A DNA stretch of 11,891 nucleotides, from positions 1-11,891 of the forward strand of contig JAKSBB010000046.1 of the NCBI GenBank assembly GCA_022361315.1, in the 5' to 3' direction. Positions 1-6,373 of the stretch are shown here, piece by piece (the first letter of the stretch is position 1; each line of letters starts with the position of its first letter). A program made the translations under genes and the position numbers. This DNA comes from Desulfobacterales bacterium. Its GTDB lineage: Bacteria; Desulfobacterota; Desulfobacteria; Desulfobacterales; Desulfobacteraceae. Under the pieces are notes generated by a model that searched no databases, had not been told where the DNA came from, and was given only the letters and a program-made list of their open reading frames with translations.

Positions 1-227
1 ATGGCCTGTACGCCGAATTTGCTGGGGCTCAAGGGGTTGTCATCCACATTGACCTTGGCGAAGATCATCTGGTCTCCGTATTCGCCAGACAGGGCATCAA
101 CCGTGGGGGCAATGGCTTTGCAGGGGCCGCACCAGGGGGCCCAGAAATCAACCATTACGGGTTTACCGGAGTTTTTAACCGTGTCTTCAAAGTTTTCGTC
201 GGTGAGATCAATAATATTTTCTGCCAT
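1..227 (-). CDS. trxA: Thioredoxin, N-terminal part (cut by left edge)
   Basis: Cytoplasmic thiol-disulfide reductant that passes electrons from thioredoxin reductase to targets such as ribonucleotide reductase and oxidised proteins. The first 75 residues are present. They begin MAENIIDLTDENF, show the beta strand PVMVDFWAPW, and carry the redox motif WCGPC with active cysteines C33 and C36. The strand FAKVNVDDNP follows, as in the thioredoxin fold. The cis-Pro loop and C-terminal helix lie beyond the edge. The ATG at 227 is preceded by an AGGAA ribosome site about 8 bases upstream and has its own promoter. It lies downstream of the rbr terminator, so it is probably transcribed separately from perR-rbr although it shares their redox theme. 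Family assignment is very secure; the exact paralogue is not. Confidence 0.96.
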   Translation of the reverse strand, partial: MAENIIDLTDENFEDTVKNSGKPVMVDFWAPWCGPCKAIAPTVDALSGEYGDQMIFAKVNVDDNPLSPSKFGVQA

Positions 228-254
228 GTTTATTTCCTAATTCAGGTTAAAATT

Positions 255-298
255 GCCTGTAAATATATGTTCATATTCGGCCTTTGTCAATTACAGGC
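255..298 (-). promoter_or_regulatory. trxA promoter framed by an inverted repeat
   Basis: Reading on the minus strand, TTGACA (290-285) is followed after 17 bases by TATATT (267-262), a near-consensus sigma-70 type promoter. The expected transcript start is about 255, giving a short leader before the trxA ATG at 227. An 8-bp inverted repeat, GCCTGTAA (255-262) and TTACAGGC (291-298), brackets the promoter exactly. It could be an operator, or chance. The promoter is read from sequence; the operator role is inference. Confidence 0.6.
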
Positions 299-304
299 CC
301 TTAG

Positions 305-369
305 AAAAAGATGACGCCCTGAAACTGTCATGCCACAGGCAGGACGCGGGATTTCAGGGCGTCGTCTTT
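305..369 (-). terminator. Intrinsic terminator after rbr
   Basis: Two 18-base arms (307-324 and 352-369) pair with one G:U-type mismatch around a 27-base loop. On the minus strand the second arm runs into five T residues (309-305). It lies 26 bases past the rbr stop codon and separates the perR-rbr transcript from trxA. The loop contains a small extra hairpin, TGCC-ACA-GGCA at 331-341. Confidence 0.8.
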
Positions 370-395
370 AATAAGAGCCGTAAACCGGTAAAGGC

Positions 396-971
396 TTACC
401 AGTTTTCACCCAACAGCTCGAAATGGGCCTGGGCATGGGCGCAGGCAGGGCACATTTCAACAGCTTCTTCGCCGTCATGGACATAACCGCGGTTGCGGCA
501 GCGCCATTTTACGGGACCCTGTTTTTTGAATACCTTGCCGGCTTCCACGTTGGCTGCCAGTTCTTTGTACCGTTTTTCATGCTGTTTTTCCGCAACGGCA
601 ATCATTTCAAATACCATGGCGATGGCGTCAAAACCTTCTTCTTTGGCAACGGCTGCGAAATCCGGATACATCTGGGTCCATTCGTACTCTTCGCCGGCAG
701 CCGCCTCTTTCAGGTTTTCCAGGGTGGTACCGATCACACCGGCGGGGAAGGCACCAACGATTTCCACCTCACCGCCTTCAAGAAATTTGAAAAAGCGTTT
801 GGCATGCTCTTTTTCCTGGTTTGCGGTTTCGGTGAATATATCTGAAATCTGAACATAGCCTTCTTTTTTGGCCTGGCTTGCAAAATAGGTGTACCGGTTA
901 CGGGCCTGGGATTCACCGGCAAAAGCCGTGAGCAGATTCTTTTCGGTTTTGGTGCCTTTTAAACTTGCCAT
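396..971 (-). CDS. rbr: Rubrerythrin with altered rubredoxin-like iron site
   Basis: Non-haem iron peroxidase that reduces H2O2 in the cytoplasm of anaerobes, normally fed by rubredoxin. The 191-residue protein has the length of the Desulfovibrio enzyme. The ferritin-like four-helix domain (about 1-145) retains the di-iron ligands E20, E53/H56 (EKEH), E94, E97 and E128/H131. The C-terminal rubredoxin-like domain (about 153-191) should bind Fe with two CxxC pairs. C174 and C177 are present (CPAC), but the first pair reads CRNR, so C158 is present and residue 161 is Arg. The codon at 489-491 is CGC on the minus strand, one transition from TGC. The start at 971 is chosen because AAGGAG lies 8 bases upstream; an in-frame extension to 1073 would overlap perR. 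It follows perR by 76 bases, which is the usual peroxide-defence operon. Confidence 0.95.
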   Translation of the reverse strand: MASLKGTKTEKNLLTAFAGESQARNRYTYFASQAKKEGYVQISDIFTETANQEKEHAKRFFKFLEGGEVEIVGAFPAGVIGTTLENLKEAAAGEEYEWTQMYPDFAAVAKEEGFDAIAMVFEMIAVAEKQHEKRYKELAANVEAGKVFKKQGPVKWRCRNRGYVHDGEEAVEMCPACAHAQAHFELLGENW

Positions 972-1006
972 AATTTTATTCTCCTTATCATCAATTTGGT
1001 AGCGGG

Positions 1007-1021
1007 GATCCCCCGCGGGTT
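1007..1021 (-). other. GC hairpin in the perR-rbr gap
   Basis: In the 76-base gap between perR and rbr the minus strand contains GCGGGG-GAT-CCCCGC, a perfect 6-bp GC stem with a 3-base loop. No T run follows it, so it is not a normal terminator. It could stabilise the rbr part of the mRNA or be a processing site. The function is speculative. Confidence 0.35.
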
Positions 1022-1047
1022 GTGGGGGGGCAGCAACCCTTTCACGT

Positions 1048-1464
1048 TTATTGGCTGCTGCGGCAATTATCACAATACCCGGAAAGGCAGAGCCGCTTGC
1101 CGGTTATGGTAAACCGCTTTTCCAGCTCCGGGGAAATACTGATCTTGTCCACGGCCGTATCGTGGAAGTCAAAGATATTTCGGCAACTGATGCAATAAAA
1201 ATGATGGTGGGACTCCTGGTTGGGATCAAACCGTCTGGGGTCTCCGTGGCCTTCCACCACATCAATCATATCAGCTTTGGCAAAGGTCAGCAGGGTTCTG
1301 TTCACCGTATCCAGGGAGATATTGGGAAACTCTTTTTTTAACTCCCGGTGGATCTGGTCTGCAGAAGGGTGAGACAGAGAAGACGTCAAGGCTTTAAACA
1401 CCGCCACCCTTTGGGGGGTGATCTTCAGTTTGTTGGCCTTACATTTTTCGTAGAATTTCTCCAA
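1048..1464 (-). CDS. perR: Fur-family peroxide-sensing repressor, PerR type
   Basis: DNA-binding metalloregulator that represses peroxide-defence genes and is inactivated by metal-catalysed His oxidation. The 138-residue protein has an N-terminal winged helix (recognition region ISLDTVNRTL, 49-58) and a C-terminal dimerisation domain. Aligned by eye to Bacillus subtilis PerR, all five sensing-site ligands are kept: H32, D80, H86, H88 and D99. D99 corresponds to PerR Asp104, the residue that separates PerR from Fur. The structural zinc site is C91/C94 and C131/C134. The start is TTG at 1464-1462: AAGGAG lies 6 bases upstream and there is no in-frame ATG until inside the domain (M66). It is first in an operon with rbr, and a palindrome in its promoter suggests autoregulation. 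Confidence 0.93.
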   Translation of the reverse strand: MEKFYEKCKANKLKITPQRVAVFKALTSSLSHPSADQIHRELKKEFPNISLDTVNRTLLTFAKADMIDVVEGHGDPRRFDPNQESHHHFYCISCRNIFDFHDTAVDKISISPELEKRFTITGKRLCLSGYCDNCRSSQ

Positions 1465-1493
1465 GTCGTCTCCTTTCCTGTTTCGTTGAAAGG

Positions 1494-1522
1494 ATTAAAT
1501 AGGATTTGATCCTATTTGTCAA
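1494..1522 (-). promoter_or_regulatory. perR-rbr promoter with Fur/PerR-like operator
   Basis: On the minus strand TTGACA (1522-1517) is separated by 17 bases from TTTAAT (1499-1494), a strong sigma-70 type promoter about 30 bases before the TTG start of perR. A perfect inverted repeat with half-sites AAATAGGAT and ATCCTATTT and a 3-base centre occupies 1497-1517. It fills the spacer and touches both boxes. Its position next to perR makes it the obvious operator for PerR, and occupancy would block RNA polymerase. The rest of the 325-base gap to 1790 shows no gene. Confidence 0.75.
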
Positions 1523-1524
1523 TC

Positions 1525-1789
1525 GATGATTTCATTTTTTTTAAATTCACCGGTTGCCAAATCCATAACATATCCACCTTAGGTCTGCTCCCCGATAAGT
1601 CCGGGTTAAATTATGGTACTAAATTGTGAGCTTCGAAGTTGCGTTTCAGCGGCTGCCCAAAAAGAAAGAAACTGCTGCAGGTGAAAAAAGAAATCGGCCT
1701 GCCATACCAATCGACATCAATTTATACTATAAAAAAAAGAGCATTAAAAGCGGTTATTTACCAGATTTTATGGAGCACGGAGAGCAATA
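1525..1789. other. Intergenic region upstream of the SUMF1-like gene
   Basis: Between the perR promoter and the ATG at 1790 no convincing gene is seen. Near the right end an AT-rich stretch holds TATACT (1723-1728) as a possible -10 box for the plus-strand gene, but no good -35 box lies at the right distance. The next gene has GGAGAG just before its start. Confidence 0.3.
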
Positions 1790-2836
1790 ATGCGGCGTAC
1801 ACTTATAATAGCGGCAGTAATAGCGGCAGTTTTGGTTGGGGTGGGGGCGGGGCAGGGCCTCTGCAAATGGGAGGATGAACAGGCCCTGTCGGATCTGATC
1901 CGGGCGGCACGGTCGGGGGATACGGATGCCATGGTGAACCTTGCCCTGGCATATTACAACGGTGACGGGGTACTGAAGGATCCCTTCAAGGCAAAGTGCT
2001 GGACAAAGCGGGCCCATGACCTCGGGGAGAAAAGGGCGGAAAAGATCTGGAACCGTCTGAAACTCTGGCAATACTCGGGCAAGTGCGCCCTGGATTTTGA
2101 TGATAAACCCGAACCTGCCAATGACCGCGGGGACAGCTACAGGGAACCGGTCACAGGCATGGGGTTTGTCTGGCTGCCCGGTAAATGTTTCAGGGCCGGA
2201 TGCGGTGGCGATACGGACTGCGGCCGAAATACCCTTCCCGCAAAGCGGGTCTGCCTTGACGGATTCTGGATGGGGGAAACCGAGGTGACCCAACAGCAAT
2301 GGATGGCTGTTATGGACAGGAATCCGTCCCGGTTCAAAGGCGACACCCTACCCGTGGAGCAGGTCTCTTTTGAAGATGTCCGGGATTTTATCCAGCGCCT
2401 CAACCGGATGACAGGACAGCGTTTCAGCCTGCCCACCGAAGCCCAGTGGGAGTTTGCCTGCAGAAGCCGGGGCCGACGGATGCCTTACCCCTGGGGGAAT
2501 GAGGGGTATCGCCCCAAGGCAAATTGCGGGGGATGCGACACCGAAGGTACCCGGGGCCGGACAGCTTCTGTCGGCTCCTATCTTCCCAACGAATCCGGGC
2601 TGTACGATATGGGGGGAAATGTCCGGGAGTGGTGCCGATCTGCCTATGATGACACCGGGTATGCAAAGGGCGTGGAATCCGGCCGGCGGGAATCGAAAAA
2701 CAGCCCCAGAGTGGTCCGGGGCGGATCCTATGTGGATCCTGTGTCTGCTTCCCTGTGCAGGGCCCGGAACCGGGCCCTGCCCCAGATGAAGGCGAATTAT
2801 ATTGGGTTCCGGCTGATGATCCGGAAGGTTGACTGA
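1790..2836 (+). CDS. Exported Sel1-repeat / SUMF1 (formylglycine-generating-enzyme-like) domain protein
   Basis: 348 residues. A signal peptide (1 to about 24; RR then a hydrophobic run) predicts export. One Sel1-like repeat follows (about 32-79: ARSGDTDAMVNLALAYYNGDGV). Residues 120-346 form a SUMF1/FGE-sulfatase-type fold with its usual marks: GFWMGETEVTQQQW, LPTEAQWEFAC (214-224), DMGGNVREWC (283-292) and RVVRGGSY (327-334). The copper-binding cysteine pair of true formylglycine-generating enzymes lies just after GGSY. Here that segment reads VDPVSASLC, so the first Cys is missing and sulfatase activation is unlikely. Twelve cysteines (for example C133, C138, C144, C155, C246, C249) suggest disulfides in an exported protein. 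No sulfatase or other obvious partner is nearby. GGAGAG precedes the ATG. Substrate and role are unknown. Confidence 0.88.
   Translation: MRRTLIIAAVIAAVLVGVGAGQGLCKWEDEQALSDLIRAARSGDTDAMVNLALAYYNGDGVLKDPFKAKCWTKRAHDLGEKRAEKIWNRLKLWQYSGKCALDFDDKPEPANDRGDSYREPVTGMGFVWLPGKCFRAGCGGDTDCGRNTLPAKRVCLDGFWMGETEVTQQQWMAVMDRNPSRFKGDTLPVEQVSFEDVRDFIQRLNRMTGQRFSLPTEAQWEFACRSRGRRMPYPWGNEGYRPKANCGGCDTEGTRGRTASVGSYLPNESGLYDMGGNVREWCRSAYDDTGYAKGVESGRRESKNSPRVVRGGSYVDPVSASLCRARNRALPQMKANYIGFRLMIRKVD
1807..1830 (+). repeat. Exact 12-bp tandem duplication in the signal peptide
   Basis: AATAGCGGCAGT occurs twice back to back (1807-1818, 1819-1830). It encodes the doubled IAAV-IAAV of the hydrophobic core of the SUMF1-like protein's signal peptide. 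This is probably a slippage duplication that lengthens the hydrophobic segment in frame. Confidence 0.8.
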
Positions 2837-3065
2837 GCGTCTGTTCGGTCTGACCGGACAGCCTGTATGACCTGTTGGCCAGTGCCAGCCGAACCAGCCG
2901 TTCCTGCAGGGGGCCTTCCCCGGACAGGCTTTTATCATACTCTGCCTGCAATGTGGCAAGCCTCGGACTTTCTGAAAGCAGTTCTTCCTTTGAACTGGAG
3001 GCATCGCTGCCGATCTCTTCTATGTCAATTTGCTGAAAGAGACTGGTGAATGAATCCTGTGCCAT
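2424..3065 (-). CDS. Uncharacterised ORF; 3' part antisense to the SUMF1-like gene
   Basis: The product is not recognised. The ATG at 3065 has AAAGGA just upstream and starts 12 bases after the stop of the preceding gene, as in an operon. The first 76 residues look like real protein: acidic and helix-prone (QQIDIEEIGSD, LATLQAEYDK, ERLVRLALANRSYRL). From about residue 77 the frame passes without a stop into the opposite strand of the SUMF1-like gene. There it becomes a Pro/Gly/Ser/Arg-rich string typical of antisense reading. The likeliest picture is a gene that lost its own 3' end by rearrangement or frameshift, or a short protein with an accidental tail. It is third in the minus-strand group headed by the hybrid kinase. 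Only the 5' third is believable as coding. Confidence 0.4.
   Translation of the reverse strand: MAQDSFTSLFQQIDIEEIGSDASSSKEELLSESPRLATLQAEYDKSLSGEGPLQERLVRLALANRSYRLSGQTEQTLSQPSGSSAGTQYNSPSSGAGPGSGPCTGKQTQDPHRIRPGPLWGCFSIPAGRIPRPLHTRCHHRQIGTTPGHFPPYRTARIRWEDRSRQKLSGPGYLRCRIPRNLPWGDTPHSPRGKASVGPGFCRQTPTGLRWAG
2841..2861. terminator. Hairpin after the SUMF1-like gene (weak terminator candidate)
   Basis: CTGTTCGG (2841-2848) pairs with CCGGACAG (2854-2861) across a 5-base loop, with one G:U pair, four bases after the TGA stop. There is no T run, so termination by this hairpin alone is doubtful. It also lies inside the opposing minus-strand ORF. Confidence 0.35.
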
Positions 3066-3077
3066 GGGTATTCCTTT

Positions 3078-3374
3078 CTATACTTTAAATGTGGTTACGA
3101 TGTCCCGAAGGTTTTCCGCCATCTGGTTCAGCCCCACAGAGTTTTCCGTCAGCTGGATATTGGCATTAAATATTTCGGTGGAAACGTTGCTGACACCCGA
3201 AATGTCCTGTGAGATTTCCCGGGTGACCACAGAGGCCTGGTTGATGGTATCATTATAACTTCCCGTACCCACCTTTTCCAGGCTGGCGGTCTCAGCGGAC
3301 AAAACGGGGGACACCCAGGAAATAATTGCAAACGTTGAAAAGATGAGTAACAGGCGAAAGATTGTTGAAGCCAT
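3078..3374 (-). CDS. Small protein: signal sequence plus chemoreceptor-like C-terminal tail
   Basis: 98 residues. Residues 1 to about 27 form a hydrophobic signal or membrane segment (IFRLLLIFSTFAIISWVSPVLSA). The rest, from about 36, resembles the last 60 residues of a methyl-accepting chemotaxis protein: INQASVVTREISQDISGV, a heptad helix, then LNQMAENLRDIVTTFKV ending in the FKV typical of such receptors. The ligand-binding domain, HAMP domain and the CheA/CheW-contacting hairpin tip are all absent. It cannot work as an ordinary receptor. It may be the scar of an internal deletion, or a small exported helical protein. The ATG at 3374 is chosen because GGAG lies 7 bases upstream; an in-frame extension to 3473 has no support. 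It lies 144 bases after the hybrid kinase gene. Confidence 0.65.
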   Translation of the reverse strand: MASTIFRLLLIFSTFAIISWVSPVLSAETASLEKVGTGSYNDTINQASVVTREISQDISGVSNVSTEIFNANIQLTENSVGLNQMAENLRDIVTTFKV

Positions 3375-3471
3375 AGATTTCTCCAAAGATCCCTCCGTTG
3401 AATGGTTTTGAATTACGAGCCAGATATACCGGACACTGGGCATAGTTCTATTGATATGAAACGGAATATTC

Positions 3472-3500
3472 ATCCCCCATAAGGGTTAAATCTGGGGGAT
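3472..3500. repeat. Hairpin between the hybrid kinase and the chemoreceptor-tail gene
   Basis: ATCCCCCA (3472-3479) and TGGGGGAT (3493-3500) form a perfect 8-bp inverted repeat with a 13-base loop, 19 bases past the kinase stop codon. No T run follows on the minus strand. It may end or thin out transcription from the kinase into the small downstream genes, or protect the mRNA 3' end. Confidence 0.45.
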
Positions 3501-3518
3501 ACAAAATTTTAGGAGGGG

Positions 3519-6251
3519 TTATTTTTGGTCCAAAGCGTCCCGGATGAATCCCATGAGTTCCAGACTGCCCACGGGTTTTCGTATGTATTCGCGAATACCC
3601 CGGGAAACCGCCTCCTCTCTGGTGATGTCGTCGCTGTACCCGGTGAAAAGGAGAACGGGAATATCCCTGCGAAGGGCCATCACTTTGCAGGCGAAGTCAA
3701 ACCCGTTCATAACGGGCATGGACATATCCGTGAGGATGAGGTCAAATCCGTGCGGGTCTTCTTTGAAGGTATCCCAGGCAGTGATGGGATGTTCAAAATC
3801 CATCACACGATACCCGTGGTGTTTGAGCCATTCCCCGGTGGCAAACCGGATGTCTTCTTCATCGTCCACGATCATTATGCGCTCTCCGCTGCCTTTGGCG
3901 CAGAGGGTTTGCCTCTCGTCACATTCATTGGATTGGGAATCCCCGACAATGGGCAGGTACACCTTAAAACTGGACCCATTGTCCGGCTCACTGGATACAT
4001 TGATAAATCCTTTGTGGGCCTCAACAATTCCCTTTACCACGGCCAGTCCGAGTCCGGTGCCTTTTCCGGGGCGTTTGGTGGAAAAATAGGGGTCGAATAT
4101 TTTATCCATCAATTGTTTGTCCATGCCGCACCCCGTATCCGACACTTTTATGACCAGGTATGAGCCTGAATACGGAAAGATGTCCGGCTCTTCTCTGGGA
4201 GGCGCTGAAAGCAAGTCGTAGATGCACACGGTCAGGGTGCCGTTGTTTGATCCGATGGCCTGGTAGGCGTTTGTCAACAGGTTCATGACAACCTGGTGCA
4301 ACTGGGCCGGATCTCCGTTCACCAGGCGTTCCGACCTGATATCCGTAAGTACTTCAATCCGTTTGGGTACGGATGCCCTCACAAGCTTAACTGCATCGGT
4401 GACAATACCATAAGGGGCAACCGCCCGTTTCAGGGCATCGGGCTTCCGGGTGTAGGTGAGGATCTGCCGAACCAGGTCTGCAGCCCGCTTGGCACCTGAG
4501 TGAATTCTGGAAATATACTTCGTTAGCTTTTCCCGGTCTTCCAGGTCGGATTTGGCCAGTTCGCAATATCCGAATATTCCCAGAAGTATATTATTGAAAT
4601 CGTGGGCAATCCCTCCGGATAAGGTGCCTAAGGCCTCCATTTTCTGTGCCTTTTCCAATTGGATTGCCAGGCCCCTTCTTTGATCTTCCGCCTGCTTCAT
4701 TTTTGTGACATCCCGGCCTTCCACCAGCAGAAATGAAATACAGTTATTGGCATCTTTCACCGGTTTTACCGATATATCCATGACCCCCTTTTTCCCTTCG
4801 GAACCTGTGTTTTCAGCTTCAAACCGGGTGGTTTCTCCTTTGGCGGAGGTGGCGATCAGGTGTTTCACACGGGTGGTGGTTTCTTCATTGAATTCCCAGC
4901 AGGGGAGATTCCAGAAGTGGGTGTCAATGATCTGCCGGCAGGAGCTGGCAATGAAATCCAGGGCACTTTGATTTACCTCCCTGAGCCGGCCGTCAGGGGA
5001 GAGAATGCCGATGAAGTGGAAGGATTGATTGAAAAGCCCCCTGAATTTCATTTCACTCTTTGCCAGTTGCTTTCTTGCTTCAGCTGTTTTTTCAGCCTGT
5101 TTTAACAAAACAGAGTGGTTTTTCTGGATCTTTTCCATATAGGCATCAAAATGCATGGAAAGCAGGCCGACTTCATCGGAGGTGGTGTGATTCATACGGA
5201 TGGACAGGTCTGTTTCGTATCCGGACTGGAGTTTTGCCACCAGGCGCTCTATGGGGGCGGTGATAACCCGGCTTAATTGGTAGGCGGACAGGAGAGAAAC
5301 AACAATCGCGGTGAAGATCCAGGCAAGAATAATTTGTTTGAATTTATCCATGGGAGAAAAAATTTCAGCCATGGGAACCGTAGTTGCCACAATCCAATTG
5401 TAGTCCGGGATATGTCTGAATTTGATGACCATGTTTATATCGTCATCAACATATCCCTTGGTCCGTATCGTCCCATTTTTCAGTCGGATCATCCGATGGA
5501 TTTCCTCGGCCATCCGGGCCCGGGTTAATAAGCTTCCGCCGGCAAGTCCGGGGTGCACCACAGCATGGCCCGTTTCATCAAAGATAAAGGCATATCCCGT
5601 TTCCTTGATTTCAGCGGACAGGATAACCGCCTTAAAATCATTGATGTCTGTGAGTTGAGTGAACTCGTCGCGGTAGGCTGATACCAGTATGTACCAGTCC
5701 AGGGGTTCGAAATAAACCCTTTGAAGGGCTTTAGGCCTGGCCTCAGTATCACCGGGGTTTTGCCAACTGTATTCCAGGTACCCGGACTGCAATTCTGTTA
5801 ATTGGTTCAGGGATGCGAATTCCTTGATGTTCTTTCCGATAACACCAGGGTCCGGGTGTACAATAATATTCCCGGTTCCGTCCTGGCAGGCGATATACCC
5901 GTTTTCTCCGATAGTCTGATTTGTATAGTGTGCTTTGATGATCTCCAGAGCGGTATCCCGGGATATGACGCCAGTTAAATAAAGATCGTATAAACGGGCT
6001 GTGATCTCAAGGTGTTGTGCCGAAATGGTTTCAAGGGTATTTTTTACGGAGACAGCTGCGGATGTGGTGATCACATCCGCCAAAAAGGCTGTGGTCTTTT
6101 CCATTTCAGCTTCAATATCCATTTGCAGGGTTTCTTTGATGTGAAAATAGAAAAGGGCACTGCCGGGCAGGGTCAACCCCATGAATAAAAGTAAGAACAT
6201 GGCGCAGACTTTTGTCTTGAGTTTCACGTTAGGAAACCGCGTTGTGATCAT
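3519..6251 (-). CDS. Hybrid sensor histidine kinase (dCache-HAMP-PAS-HisKA-HATPase-REC)
   Basis: 910 residues in the inner membrane. TM1 is at about 14-36, and a large periplasmic double-Cache sensor domain at about 40-300 (contains IGENGYIACQDGTGNIIVHP and a second ETGYAFIFDETGHAVVHP unit). TM2 is at about 306-326, HAMP at 327-380, a short coiled coil at about 380-402 and PAS at about 403-520. The H-box is EALGTLSGGIAHDFNN with phospho-acceptor H550. The ATPase domain shows N657 (MNLLTN), DTGCGM (705-710) and GTGLGLA (731-737). A receiver domain at about 791-905 has acidic D796/D797, phospho-acceptor D842 (TDMSMP) and K892. Cache domains usually bind small organic acids or amino acids; the ligand here cannot be told. 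No HPt domain or output protein is encoded next to it on the same strand. The start at 6251 follows a G-rich AGGGGG site. Confidence 0.93.
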   Translation of the reverse strand: MITTRFPNVKLKTKVCAMFLLLFMGLTLPGSALFYFHIKETLQMDIEAEMEKTTAFLADVITTSAAVSVKNTLETISAQHLEITARLYDLYLTGVISRDTALEIIKAHYTNQTIGENGYIACQDGTGNIIVHPDPGVIGKNIKEFASLNQLTELQSGYLEYSWQNPGDTEARPKALQRVYFEPLDWYILVSAYRDEFTQLTDINDFKAVILSAEIKETGYAFIFDETGHAVVHPGLAGGSLLTRARMAEEIHRMIRLKNGTIRTKGYVDDDINMVIKFRHIPDYNWIVATTVPMAEIFSPMDKFKQIILAWIFTAIVVSLLSAYQLSRVITAPIERLVAKLQSGYETDLSIRMNHTTSDEVGLLSMHFDAYMEKIQKNHSVLLKQAEKTAEARKQLAKSEMKFRGLFNQSFHFIGILSPDGRLREVNQSALDFIASSCRQIIDTHFWNLPCWEFNEETTTRVKHLIATSAKGETTRFEAENTGSEGKKGVMDISVKPVKDANNCISFLLVEGRDVTKMKQAEDQRRGLAIQLEKAQKMEALGTLSGGIAHDFNNILLGIFGYCELAKSDLEDREKLTKYISRIHSGAKRAADLVRQILTYTRKPDALKRAVAPYGIVTDAVKLVRASVPKRIEVLTDIRSERLVNGDPAQLHQVVMNLLTNAYQAIGSNNGTLTVCIYDLLSAPPREEPDIFPYSGSYLVIKVSDTGCGMDKQLMDKIFDPYFSTKRPGKGTGLGLAVVKGIVEAHKGFINVSSEPDNGSSFKVYLPIVGDSQSNECDERQTLCAKGSGERIMIVDDEEDIRFATGEWLKHHGYRVMDFEHPITAWDTFKEDPHGFDLILTDMSMPVMNGFDFACKVMALRRDIPVLLFTGYSDDITREEAVSRGIREYIRKPVGSLELMGFIRDALDQK

Positions 6252-6266
6252 TGGTGATGCCCCCTA

Positions 6267-6305
6267 TATATCTCAACGTATATGCAAAATCCAAATTGAG
6301 ATATA
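6267..6305 (-). repeat. 10-bp inverted repeat over the probable hybrid-kinase promoter
   Basis: TATATCTCAA (6267-6276) and TTGAGATATA (6296-6305) are perfect inverted repeats 19 bases apart, starting 15 bases before the kinase ATG. On the minus strand TTGGAT (6295-6290) and TATATA (6271-6266) with an 18-base spacer could be a promoter lying inside this repeat. The repeat would then be an operator. It could alternatively form an mRNA hairpin in the 5' leader. Confidence 0.4.
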
Positions 6306-6373
6306 AAAACGGCGGACAAAAAGCATGCCCTCAATGGGGTATAAATGGGGGAGTTCCAATAATCGTTACAATT

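Noticed and set aside
423..852. Two long plus-strand ORFs opposite rbr
   Set aside because: Both are antisense shadows of the rubrerythrin frame, with no ribosome site or recognisable domain.
972..1073. N-terminal extension of rubrerythrin by 34 residues
   Set aside because: It overlaps perR, reads as low-complexity Ala/Pro, and the AAGGAG before 971 together with family length fix the shorter start.
1639..1878. Plus-strand ORF of 79 codons upstream of and overlapping the SUMF1-like gene
   Set aside because: No ribosome site, composition changes abruptly to a Gly/Ser/Asn string inside the overlap, and it ends as an off-frame reading of the real signal peptide region.
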